Below are positions 42,692 through 50,628 of a stretch of DNA of 64,000 nt, one piece after another (positions within the stretch are counted from its first letter, which is position 1; every line of letters starts with the position of its first letter). The position numbers were made by a program, and so were the translations under genes. Under the pieces are notes generated by a model, which saw only the letters and a list, made by a program, of their open reading frames with translations, did no database searches and was not told where the DNA came from. Source of the stretch: Planctomycetota bacterium (lineage in GTDB: Bacteria > Planctomycetota > UBA8742 > UBA2392); NCBI GenBank assembly GCA_027493625.1, contig JAOSKM010000003.1, forward strand, positions 725,028-789,027, in the 5' to 3' direction.

Positions 42692-44176
42692 ATGAGCTTC
42701 ACCCGTCGAACCGTCCGCGGCCAGCCCTTGCGCACCAAGATCGTGTGCACACTGGGGCCGGCCTCGCGCGACACGGCCGTGATCGGCGCGCTGATTGACG
42801 CCGGGCTAAGCGTCGCGCGGCTGAACATGTCCCACGGCGACCACGAGCTGCACCGCAAGACCTTTGAGCTGGTGCGCCAGGCCAGCGAGCAGCGCGACCG
42901 CCCCGTGGCCGTGATGTGCGACCTGAGCGGCCCCAAGATCCGGCTGAATGAAATCGAGGGCGGCAGCTTCGAGCTGAAGACCGCCCACACCATCGACTTC
43001 GTGCGCGGCACGGCGCCCGGCAATCCGCGCGAGCTGACCTGCACCTACGGCGCGTTTCTCGATGACGTCGAAGTCGGCGAGCCGGTGTTCATCAACGACG
43101 GCGCGATCCGCCTGACCGCTACAAAGAAGACGCCCGAGCGCTTGACCTGCCTGGTGGAAGTCGGAGGCCTGGTCAGCAGCCGCAAGGGCATCAACCTGCC
43201 GGGCACGCGTATCAGCTCGCCGGCGTTGACCGAGAAAGACATCCGCGACCTTGAGTTCGGCGTGAAGCTGGGCGCGGACCTGTTCGCGCTCTCGTTCGTG
43301 CGCAGCGCCGAGGAAGTGAAAGACCTGCGTGCGCGCCTGAAGGCCCTGGGCAGCGAGGCGCAGATCGTTTCGAAGATCGAAAAGCCCCAGGCGCTGGAGC
43401 AGCTGGATTCCATCATCGAGGCCAGCGACGCCATCATGGTCGCGCGCGGCGACCTGGGCATCGAGCTGCCGGTCGAGAGCGTGCCCCTGCACCAGAAGCG
43501 CATCATCCGCGCCTGCCGCATGGCGCTGAAGCCGGTGATCGTCGCCACCCAGGTGCTGGAGAGCATGATCGAGCACCCCACGCCCACGCGCGCGGAAGTC
43601 AGCGACATTGCCAACGCCATCGAGGACGGCTGCGACGCGCTGATGCTTTCGGCCGAGACCGCGGCCGGCAAGTACCCCGTGCACGCGGTGGAAACCATGG
43701 CGCGCGTGTGCCGCGACGTGGAGAAAGCGCTGGTCGGCACCGAGGCGCCGGAGGAGTTCATCGCCCGGCGTGCCGGCGACGCGCTGCGCAAGGCGATGGT
43801 GATCGGCGCGGCGATCATCGCGGAGCCGCTGGGCGCCAAGTTCATCGTGGTGCGCAGCGAGTCGGGCGTGACGGCCCGCTACCTCAGCAAGGTGCGGGGG
43901 CGCTGCCCGGTGCTGGCCGTGCATCACGACCCCGCGGTGCTGCGCCGCCACGCGCTGATGTGGGGCGTGCTGCCGGTGCAGACCCGCGCCGAGCACGGCG
44001 AGCTGCCGGCGATGGAAGACGACCTGAAACAGCTGGCGCGGGCGATTCTCGACGAAGGGCTGGTCAGCACCATGGACCGCATCGTGGTGATCAGCCGCTA
44101 CCCCTGGGGCGAGCAGCAGCCGCCGAACAACATCCGCACACTCAGGGTAGGCGATGCGCTGGGGGCTTTGCCGTAA
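42692..44176 (+). CDS. pyk: Pyruvate kinase
   Basis: 494 residues. The N-terminus 'RTKIVCTLGPASRD', 'MSHGDHE', the catalytic 'ISKIEKPQALEQLD' region (read as VSKIEKPQALE) and the signature 'IMVARGDLGIELPVESVP' are all present, with the C-terminal regulatory domain intact. Converts PEP and ADP to pyruvate and ATP in glycolysis. pfk and gap genes follow on the opposite strand, making a small glycolytic neighbourhood. Confidence 0.96.
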   Translation: MSFTRRTVRGQPLRTKIVCTLGPASRDTAVIGALIDAGLSVARLNMSHGDHELHRKTFELVRQASEQRDRPVAVMCDLSGPKIRLNEIEGGSFELKTAHTIDFVRGTAPGNPRELTCTYGAFLDDVEVGEPVFINDGAIRLTATKKTPERLTCLVEVGGLVSSRKGINLPGTRISSPALTEKDIRDLEFGVKLGADLFALSFVRSAEEVKDLRARLKALGSEAQIVSKIEKPQALEQLDSIIEASDAIMVARGDLGIELPVESVPLHQKRIIRACRMALKPVIVATQVLESMIEHPTPTRAEVSDIANAIEDGCDALMLSAETAAGKYPVHAVETMARVCRDVEKALVGTEAPEEFIARRAGDALRKAMVIGAAIIAEPLGAKFIVVRSESGVTARYLSKVRGRCPVLAVHHDPAVLRRHALMWGVLPVQTRAEHGELPAMEDDLKQLARAILDEGLVSTMDRIVVISRYPWGEQQPPNNIRTLRVGDALGALP

Positions 44177-44177
44177 C

Positions 44178-44280
44178 CGTAGCGCAGGCGCCTCGCCTGC
44201 ACTCGCCGTGGGCGCCTCGCCCACGGCGCACCCGTGGGCAGGGTGCCCACGGGACAGGCAGGCGGGGCGCCTGCGCTACG
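44178..44280. repeat. Nested GC-rich hairpins (GTAGCGCAGGCGCC family)
   Basis: Outer arms GTAGCGCAGGCGCC / GGCGCCTGCGCTAC enclose inner arms CCGTGGGCGCC / GGGTGCCCACGG. It fills the gap between the convergent pyk and pfk stops, and outer arms resemble those at 15150-15242. Confidence 0.75.
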
Positions 44281-44283
44281 TGC

Positions 44284-45312
44284 CTAGCCGAACAGGTCCG
44301 CCAATCGGAAGTACTCTTTGGTGACCTTCTTTTCTTTTCCCTTGATGTCCTGCAGCGGCACGGCGCGCACCTCGGTGCCCTGCAGCCCCGCCAGCGTGCC
44401 GCTTTGCCCGCCCTTCAGCAGGTCGTAGGCCTTGTCGCTCACGCGTGTTGCCAGAATGCGGTCGGCGGCACAGGGCGCCGCGCAGCGCTGCAGGTAGCCG
44501 AGCGTGGTGCAGCGCGCGTCGTAGCCCAGCCGGTCCTCGATCTCGCGCGCCAGCATGGGTCCCACGCCGCCCAGCTTGGGACGGCCTAACTTGTCAGTGG
44601 CCGTCGAGCGCGGATCGATCAGGCCCTGCTTATCCACGGCGCCTTCGGCGATCACGATGATGCTGTAGTTGCGGTCGTACTTGTCGTGGCGCAGCTTCAG
44701 CTTGTCGCACACGTCGTCCAGCGTGAAGGCGAACTCGGGAACCAGCGTGATGTCCGCGCCGCCCGCGATCGCGCTCTCCACCGCGATCCAGCCCACGTTG
44801 CGCCCCATCACCTCCACCACCATCACGCGGTTGTGCGACTCGGCCGTGGCGCGCAGGTTGTCGAGCGCGTGGGTGCACATCTCGACGGCCGTGAGAAAGC
44901 CCACGGTAAGCTCGGTGCCGGCCAGGTCGTTGTCGATGGTCTTGGGCACGCCTACCACGGGGAAGCCGCTGGCGGCCAGCTTGGCGGCGGCCGCCTGGCT
45001 GCCGTTGCCGCCGACGACCAGCAGCCCTTCGATGCCGTGTTTGGCCAGGGCAGCCTTGGCCTTGTCCTCGTCGCCCTTATTGAGGAACAGACGTGAACGC
45101 GCCGAGCGCAGCAGCGTGCCGGCGGTCTGGACGATGCCGGTGACGTCGTGGCGTGTGAGCAGGCGGACTTCGTCCTTCAGCAGGCCGTCCCAGGAATCAA
45201 AGATGCCCATCAGCTCAACGCCGTCATACAGGCAGCGCCGCGCAATGGTGCGGATGCAGGCGTTGGTGCCGGGGGCGTCGCCGCCGCTGGTAATGATGCC
45301 GATTCTCTTCAT
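44284..45312 (-). CDS. pfkA: 6-phosphofructokinase
   Basis: 342 residues from ATG 45312 ('MKRIGIITSGGDAPGTN'). The catalytic 'PKTIDNDL' and 'GGNGSQAAA' are present. The Gly after GGN is typical of ATP users, while the Lys in PKTIDND occurs in PPi-dependent and mixed-type enzymes, so the phosphate donor is undecided. 'VMGRNVGWIA' and 'TTLGYLQR' complete the substrate site. Phosphorylates fructose 6-phosphate in the cytoplasm. Confidence 0.92.
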   Translation of the reverse strand: MKRIGIITSGGDAPGTNACIRTIARRCLYDGVELMGIFDSWDGLLKDEVRLLTRHDVTGIVQTAGTLLRSARSRLFLNKGDEDKAKAALAKHGIEGLLVVGGNGSQAAAAKLAASGFPVVGVPKTIDNDLAGTELTVGFLTAVEMCTHALDNLRATAESHNRVMVVEVMGRNVGWIAVESAIAGGADITLVPEFAFTLDDVCDKLKLRHDKYDRNYSIIVIAEGAVDKQGLIDPRSTATDKLGRPKLGGVGPMLAREIEDRLGYDARCTTLGYLQRCAAPCAADRILATRVSDKAYDLLKGGQSGTLAGLQGTEVRAVPLQDIKGKEKKVTKEYFRLADLFG

Positions 45313-45343
45313 GGGGCGCTCAATCGAAACGGGCAAGCTTCTG

Positions 45344-45432
45344 AACAGCAAATTACCAATAACCAATTACCAATTGGACTGCGTCCGCCGCTGCATTGGT
45401 ACTTGAAAATTGGTTATTGATAATTTGCTGTT
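45344..45432. repeat. AT-rich hairpin (ACCAAT family)
   Basis: 25-bp arms 45344-45368 and 45408-45432 pair with one mismatch. The outer AACAGCAAATTA matches the ends of the palindrome split by the IS elements at 8929 and 11435. Confidence 0.82.
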
Positions 45433-45465
45433 GCCTGCCAACCCACGCCACCGGAGCCTCTCTAG

Positions 45466-46497
45466 CTAGCCCTTGAACTCGACCTTCAGTCCATCCTGGT
45501 GCGCGACCTTTACGATCAGGTCTTCCACGCGGTTCGAATAGCCCCACTCGTTGTCGTACCAGGCGATCACCTTCACCAGGTTGCCGCCCATCACCTGGGT
45601 CAGCGGCGCGTCGAAGATGCTGCTGGCCGGGTTGCCGACGATGTCGCTGCTCACGATCTCGTCCGTGCTGTACTCCAGAATCCCCTTCAACGCGCCGTCA
45701 GCGGCCGCCTTCATGGCCGCGTTCACCTGCTCGGCCGTCACCTGCTTGTCCAGCTCAACCGTCAGGTCCACCACGCTGCCGTCCGGCACGGGCACGCGCA
45801 GGGCCAGGCCGTCCAGCTTGCCGGCCAGGGCCGGGATCACGCGCCCGATCGCCTTGGCCGCGCCGGTGCTGGTGGGGATGATGTTCAGCGCCGCGTGGCG
45901 CGAGCGCCGGAAGTCCTTGTGGGGCGTGTCCACCAGGCGCTGGTCGGCGGTGTAGGCGTGCACGGTGGTGAGCAGCCCGCGCCTGATGCCGAAGCTTTCG
46001 TGAAGCACCTTGGCGACCGGGGCCGCGCAGTTGGTGGTGCAGCTTGCGTTGCTGACCAGCTTGGCGTCGGGCGTGACGACCTCATCGTTGACGCCCAGCA
46101 CCACGGTGCTTTCCAGGTAGTCCTTGGTCGGCACGGTGATCAGCACGCGCCGTGCGCCGGCCTCCAGGTGGTGGTTCAGCTCTTCGATCTTGCGGAACTT
46201 GCCGGTGCTCTCGATGACGTAATCGACGCCGAGCTCTTTCCAGGGCAGCTTGGCGGGATCTTTCTCGCTGAGCACCTTGAAGGGGTCGCCGTCGATGCTG
46301 AGCGTGTCGCCCGTCAGCTCGACCGTGCCGGGGTACTTGCCGTGCACGCTGTCGTACTTGAAGTTGTAGGCCAGCGCGTCGGCGGGCGCGAGGTCGTTGA
46401 TCGCCACCACGTCGAAGTGCCCGCGCAGCTTGGCAATGCGGATCACCGCGCGCCCGATGCGGCCGAAGCCGTTGATAGCGATCCTGGGAGCGGCCAT
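45466..46497 (-). CDS. gap: Glyceraldehyde-3-phosphate dehydrogenase, type I
   Basis: 343 residues. Rossmann start 'IAINGFGRIGRAVIR', NAD-type acidic residue in 'VVAINDLAPAD', and active-site C153 in 'NASCTTNCAAP', followed by 'SRHAALNIIPTSTGAAKA' and 'WYDNEWGYSNR'. AGGAG lies seven bases before the ATG. Catalyses the glycolytic NAD-dependent oxidation step. Confidence 0.96.
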   Translation of the reverse strand: MAAPRIAINGFGRIGRAVIRIAKLRGHFDVVAINDLAPADALAYNFKYDSVHGKYPGTVELTGDTLSIDGDPFKVLSEKDPAKLPWKELGVDYVIESTGKFRKIEELNHHLEAGARRVLITVPTKDYLESTVVLGVNDEVVTPDAKLVSNASCTTNCAAPVAKVLHESFGIRRGLLTTVHAYTADQRLVDTPHKDFRRSRHAALNIIPTSTGAAKAIGRVIPALAGKLDGLALRVPVPDGSVVDLTVELDKQVTAEQVNAAMKAAADGALKGILEYSTDEIVSSDIVGNPASSIFDAPLTQVMGGNLVKVIAWYDNEWGYSNRVEDLIVKVAHQDGLKVEFKG

Positions 46498-46583
46498 GGG
46501 AATCTCCTGTGGGTGAGAATCAGGATTCTAACGCGGCGGCCCGGGGCGCAAGTCCATCCGGGTGAAAGTTGGTTAAAGAGGAA

Positions 46584-46608
46584 GGGCCCCCGCCCGCGGC
46601 GGGAGCCC
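46584..46608 (-). terminator. Hairpin terminator of the peroxiredoxin gene
   Basis: GC stem (GGGCTCCCGCC / GGCGGGGGCCC on the gene strand), followed by TTCCTCTTT, 15 bp after the stop at 46623. Confidence 0.65.
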
Positions 46609-46622
46609 ATTCGAAGGCACAC

Positions 46623-47208
46623 CTACTTGGCGTTCTTTTCGAACCACTCACCGGCCTTGGCCGGGTTGATGGCTTTCTTTTTCCTTGCCCCAGTCGGCGG
46701 GGCAGACTTCGCCGGTGCTGCTGCTGTGCTGCAGCGCGGTCAGTACGCGCAGGGTGTCGTCGATGCTGCGCCCGATGGGCAGGTCCTGCACGACCATGTT
46801 CTTCAGCACGCCGTCCGGGTCGATGATGAAGGTGCCGCGCAGTGCGATGCCGGCCTGTTCAAGCAGCACGCCGTAGTCGCGGCTGATGTTCTTGGTCAGG
46901 TCGGAAAGCAACGGATAGCTGATCTTGCCCAGGCCGCCCTTGTTCCGCGGCTGGTTGGTCCAGGCCAGGTGGCTGAACTTGCTGTCGATCGAGACGCCGA
47001 GAACCTCGGCGTTGTGCTTCCGGAACTCTTCGATACGGTCCGAGAAAGCAACGATTTCGGTCGGTCAGACGAACGTGAAGTCGAGCGGGTAGAAGAACAT
47101 CACCACCCACTTGCCCTTGAAGTCGGCGAGGCCGATCTTCTTGAATTCCGAGCCGACCACAGCGTCCGCGCTGAAGTTCGGCGCCGGCGAACCTACCTGG
47201 ATTGCCAT
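46623..47208 (-). CDS. Typical 2-Cys peroxiredoxin with in-frame UGA (probable selenocysteine) at the peroxidatic position
   Basis: Start ATG 47208 with GAGAGGAA upstream. The frame is AhpC/Prx1-like from '[15 protein letters not shown]' through '[11 protein letters not shown]', then UGA at 47067-47065 (codon 48) exactly where the peroxidatic Cys stands, and resumes in the same frame with '[14 protein letters not shown]'. The resolving Cys is kept (C169 in 'GEVCPADW'). One extra T in the run 46678-46682 (plus strand) shifts the last 20 residues; corrected, the protein ends 'EWFEKNAK' at 46623, about 194 residues. Sec-containing peroxiredoxins are known in other bacteria. A short stem with a GUU-containing loop can form just after the UGA, compatible with but not proof of a SECIS. 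It should reduce peroxides. Confidence 0.85.
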
Positions 47209-47437
47209 TTGCATTTCCTCTCTTTGCAGAGTCAGTAAACGGGATTGAACCGGCCGGGGCCGATTCTCGCGCCCCTAACGCCGGGGACGCGGATGATAAT
47301 CCGTCGCAACGCGGGCTCAAGGAACATTTTGGACCTGTACGGTCCAAAGCTCAAAAAAACCTTCATGCGGCCGCGGGTAGCGCCCGCGGCGGCCCTCAAG
47401 GTAGGCTCCCGCCCCGATTTTCGACACGGAGACAGCC

Positions 47438-47908
47438 ATGGCCTTTGAACGCACCCTGATCCTGATCAAGCCAGACGGCGTACAGCGCGGCCTGGTGGGC
47501 GACATCGTCGGCCGCTTCGAGCGCACCGGCATGAAAATCGTCGGCATGAAGCTGATGCAGATGACCGAGCAGCTGGCTGCCCAGCACTACAAAGACCACG
47601 TCGGCAAGGGTTTCTACACCGGGCTGGTCAAGTTCATGACCAGCAGCCCGCTGGTGGCCCTGGCCGTCGAGGGCCCCAAGGCCGTCGAGAACTGCCGCAA
47701 GCTGATGGGCAAGACCTTCTGCACCGACGCCGTCGCGGGCACCATCCGCGGCGACTTCGGCGTCAGCCGCGGCCTGAATCTGGTGCACGGCAGCGACAGC
47801 CCCGAAAGCGCCCAGCGCGAACTGGGCCTGTTCTTCAAGCCCGAGGAACTGCTTGAGTACAGCCGCGCCATCGACGCCTGGAGCTGGAACGACGAAGACA
47901 AGGGATAG
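47438..47908 (+). CDS. ndk: Nucleoside diphosphate kinase
   Basis: 156 residues. N-terminal 'ERTLILIKPDGVQRGLVG', catalytic H117 in 'NLVHGSDSPESA', and the C-terminal 'WSWNDEDKG' are family-typical. GGAG lies ahead of the ATG. Balances NTP pools by transferring gamma-phosphates. Confidence 0.96.
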   Translation: MAFERTLILIKPDGVQRGLVGDIVGRFERTGMKIVGMKLMQMTEQLAAQHYKDHVGKGFYTGLVKFMTSSPLVALAVEGPKAVENCRKLMGKTFCTDAVAGTIRGDFGVSRGLNLVHGSDSPESAQRELGLFFKPEELLEYSRAIDAWSWNDEDKG

Positions 47909-47920
47909 TCACCGGTTTTC

Positions 47921-47967
47921 AGTTGTCGGTTGTCGGTGCAAAGCCACTGATAACCGACAACTGGCAA
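47921..47967 (+). terminator. Hairpin after ndk
   Basis: Arms AGTTGTCGGTT / AACCGACAACT (11 bp) with a 20-nt loop, followed closely by CAACTTTTT. It could be a terminator or another word-repeat hairpin. Confidence 0.5.
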
Positions 47968-48043
47968 CTTTTTCGCTCACAGTCACTCAAAGCCGGGCGA
48001 TCTCGATCGTAGAATCTAACTCAGACGCAAACGGGAGTTCGAC

Positions 48044-48397
48044 ATCGATACCCTCGAAGCCGCGCGCATTGCCTACCAGGCCTGCGCTGAGAAAAAGGCC
48101 ACCGACATCCGTCTGCTCGAGGTCAGCGGCCTGACCATCGTGGCCGACTACTTCGTGATCTGCACGGCCACCAGCTCGGTGAACGCGCGGGCGATCGCCG
48201 ACGAAGTGCGCAAGCGCCTGAAGGAAGAGGCCCAGCGCTCGCCGATTGGCCTGGAAGGCCGTGAAGAGGGCTGGTGGGTGCTTCTCGACTTCGGAGACGT
48301 GATCGTGCACATCTTCCAGTCGGACGCCCGCCAGTACTACGCGATCGACGAAACCTGGGCCGACGCCCAGGTGGTGCAGGAATCCGAAGCGGCCTGA
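48044..48397 (+). CDS. rsfS: Ribosome silencing factor, apparent AUC start
   Basis: 117 residues if started at ATC 48044. Clear RsfS/Iojap: 'KATDIRLLEVSGLTIVADYFV', 'CTATSSVNARAIADEV' and 'DFGDVIVHIFQSDARQYYAI'. In frame upstream the only codons before a TAA are CTC, AGA, CGC, AAA, CGG, GAG, TTC and GAC; there is no ATG, GTG or TTG. GGGAG sits about seven bases before the ATC, and TAGAAT lies upstream as a -10. RsfS binds ribosomal protein L14 and blocks subunit joining when nutrients are short. Confidence 0.9.
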   Translation: MDTLEAARIAYQACAEKKATDIRLLEVSGLTIVADYFVICTATSSVNARAIADEVRKRLKEEAQRSPIGLEGREEGWWVLLDFGDVIVHIFQSDARQYYAIDETWADAQVVQESEAA

Positions 48398-48398
48398 A

Positions 48399-49388
48399 TC
48401 AGCGCCCGAACACGAACGAGACCGTCAGCGCGAAGTTGTGCGACGGTCTCGTTTTCAGCTCAAACAGTTCGTCATCCTCAGCGTAGTTCCAGACCCGCGC
48501 CTTGCCGCCGAAGCCGAGCGCGTAGGTCAGGCCGATTACCAGCCTGGCGCTACCCGGCTCGCTGCCCAGGGGCGCCACGAAATCGAACGTCACGCCCGCC
48601 GCGAAAGTCTGCAGCTTGATCAGGTGGTGTTCGGGCCAGCGCTCGCCCGTCAGCGTGTAGTGGTCGCTGTTGCGCCCGAAAAACTGCGTCACCCGGAACC
48701 ACTCCACCGGCTGCTCCGTCACGCGCAGCGAGCCGCCGTAGGGGAAGGTGTAGCCGGCCTGCACGCTCAGCCAGCTCAGCGCCTTACACTTGACCTTCGC
48801 GCTCAGCAGGCCGATTTCGAACTCGAAATCCTCCGAAGGCTTGTACGCCACCGTCACGCCGGGCAGCGGAATGTACCGGAACGAGAAGCCGCCCTGGTCG
48901 CGCACGGCCGTGGAGAAGAACACCGACGGCGTAATCGACCACTCGGCGTCGACCGGGATGCGCAGCCCGACGCTGGCGTTGATGGAGAACGCGTCCCACT
49001 CCAGCCGGTCGGCGTCGGAGCGCATGGAGACGTTCAGGAAGCTGGTCAGGGTCAGGTCGCCGATGCCGAAGTTCCCGAAGGCGCCCAGCGAGGCGTCGAT
49101 CAGCCGCGGCGGCAGGCTGTTGCGGCGGTTGTCCAGGCCGATGTAACGGAAGCCGGCGGACAGGAACAGCGAGCGCCGGGGGTTGGTGAGCACCGGCGCG
49201 GAAACCAGGGCGTCGCCCGCCTGCCAGCGCACGGCGTCATCTTTGCCGATGACATCGGTTTCCAGCCCCAGCGCGTAGCGCACGCCGGGCGACCGTGCGG
49301 TCTCGACGCTCCAGGCCTCTCGGGGGATGCCCTGCGCGCCGCATGCCGACGCCAACAGCATCGCGGCCGCTATCGATAAGAAACGCAT
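48399..49388 (-). CDS. Predicted outer-membrane beta-barrel protein (DUF6268-like)
   Basis: 329 residues. Signal peptide with a possible lipobox ('LLASAC'), then alternating amphipathic strands ('SLFLSAGFRYIGLDNR', 'SWLSVQAGYTFPYGG', 'SARLVIGLTYALGFGG') and a terminal strand ending in aromatic-x-phenylalanine ('FALTVSFVFGR'), as in porin-like barrels. Resembles the planctomycete DUF6268 group. Convergent with rsfS; their ends are one base apart. Confidence 0.7.
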   Translation of the reverse strand: MRFLSIAAAMLLASACGAQGIPREAWSVETARSPGVRYALGLETDVIGKDDAVRWQAGDALVSAPVLTNPRRSLFLSAGFRYIGLDNRRNSLPPRLIDASLGAFGNFGIGDLTLTSFLNVSMRSDADRLEWDAFSINASVGLRIPVDAEWSITPSVFFSTAVRDQGGFSFRYIPLPGVTVAYKPSEDFEFEIGLLSAKVKCKALSWLSVQAGYTFPYGGSLRVTEQPVEWFRVTQFFGRNSDHYTLTGERWPEHHLIKLQTFAAGVTFDFVAPLGSEPGSARLVIGLTYALGFGGKARVWNYAEDDELFELKTRPSHNFALTVSFVFGR

Positions 49389-49415
49389 GATGGGTCCGGT
49401 CGCCCCCGGACCAGA

Positions 49416-50189
49416 CTAACGCAGGCGTGACTCGGCTTCTTCCACGCTCAGGGCGGTTTCGAAGAAGCGGTCCATCTCCAGCATCTCCAGCATCACCCTC
49501 ACCTTGGGCTGCGGGTTGACCAGGATCAGCCGGCCGTCACGGCCGCGGATGGTTTCGCTGATGCGGCGCAGCCACTCGGTGCCCTCGTCCACCAGGGTGC
49601 GCAGCTCGGAGACATCCATGATCAGGTGGCGCGTGTCCGGCTTGAACTCGGCGTTCCAGTGGCGTTCAAAGTGGGGGGCGGAGATCTTGTTGAAAGCGCG
49701 CTTCAGGCACAGCACCTGGCTGCCCGGCACACCGGCGTCGCGCATGCCGCCCCAGCAGGTGCGCATTTCCTCGGTGATGCTGGGCTTTTCCGGCAGGATG
49801 CGGAACTGGCCGGAAAGCGCGGCCAGCATGCCGTCCATCACCTTCTGCGCGGCCTGCCCGAAGCTGTCATAGAAGCGGAAGCCGCTGCCGGGCGCGCCCT
49901 CGCCCAGCCTGGCGCGCAATGCCGGCGGCGCGCCGATGATGGCCAGGAAGCCGGAGTCGTGCTCGCTGAACAGGCCCGCCAGGCCGGCCATGGTGTCGAT
50001 GCCGGCGCGGTCGATCTGCTTGAGGCCGCGGATGTCGAGAAACAGCCGCTTGGGCAGGGGCTGCAGGCTGCGCCCCAGGCTTACGGTGAAGTCGCCGATG
50101 CGGTCCCTGGTGAACGCGCCGTCCAGCATGAACGCCGCCGTGCTGGGCGTGTCAATCGGAAGCTGCTGCCAGCTCAACTCGGCCGACAT
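49416..50189 (-). CDS. Double STAS-domain protein
   Basis: 257 residues. Two STAS-like halves: residues about 10-110 ('KRLFLDIRGLKQIDRAGIDTM') and about 150-257 ('RHLIMDVSELRTLVDEGTEWL'). In anti-anti-sigma proteins a Ser/Thr follows the second strand; here the positions read D-R-A-G and V-D-E-G, so phospho-switching as in SpoIIAA is doubtful. Cytoplasmic; a scaffold or sensor role is inferred. Confidence 0.75.
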   Translation of the reverse strand: MSAELSWQQLPIDTPSTAAFMLDGAFTRDRIGDFTVSLGRSLQPLPKRLFLDIRGLKQIDRAGIDTMAGLAGLFSEHDSGFLAIIGAPPALRARLGEGAPGSGFRFYDSFGQAAQKVMDGMLAALSGQFRILPEKPSITEEMRTCWGGMRDAGVPGSQVLCLKRAFNKISAPHFERHWNAEFKPDTRHLIMDVSELRTLVDEGTEWLRRISETIRGRDGRLILVNPQPKVRVMLEMLEMDRFFETALSVEEAESRLR

Positions 50190-50308
50190 GGGTTACCCGG
50201 CTGTTCTGGGGCCCGCAGTTTAGCTTACGGCCGCATCGTTACGCCATGGCCGTGCCGCCGGGACGTGCACGACGCCGTGGAAGTGCGGGCTTCTTCGAAG
50301 CCTACGGT

Positions 50309-50628
50309 CTATTTGCTCTTTGATTTCTCCTGCACTTCCTTGCTGAAGCGCTGCCAGAAGCCCTTGTACTTGCCGGGCTCGGCGCGGTTGTCGCTGCTTG
50401 CGGCGTCGCCCTGCTTTTCGCCGGGGCGCTGGCCCTGCCAGCTTTTTCGTCGGCGTTCTGGGCGTGGGCGTCCACCTTGGTGTCGTCCGGGTTTTCGCCG
50501 TTGCCCGGCTGATACTGGCCCTGCGCGCCGCTTGAGGGCTTGCTGCCGCCCTGCTGCTGACCCTCACCGGGCTTCTGTCCTGCTTTCGGCTGACCAGCCG
50601 ATTTGCTCTGTCATGAGCCGCCCTGTCA
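50309..50628 (-). other. Coding-like extension of the 50629-51204 gene beyond two in-frame UGA codons
   Basis: After the TGA at 50626-50628 the same frame meets a second TGA (50611-50613), then reads a Gln/Gly/Ser-rich stretch ('GQKPGEGQQQGGSKPSSG', 'NGENPDDTKVDAHAQNADEK'). A one-base gap in the run 50443-50447 then leads to 'SWQGQRPGEKQGDAASSDNR' and 'FWQRFSKEVQEKSKSK', stop at 50309. This suggests a longer ancestral or mis-sequenced protein. Confidence 0.45.

Noticed and set aside
50611..50628. UGA codons read as selenocysteine or tryptophan
   Set aside because: Low-complexity context without redox motif, and UGA serves as a normal stop in other genes here (for example the ATGA overlaps).
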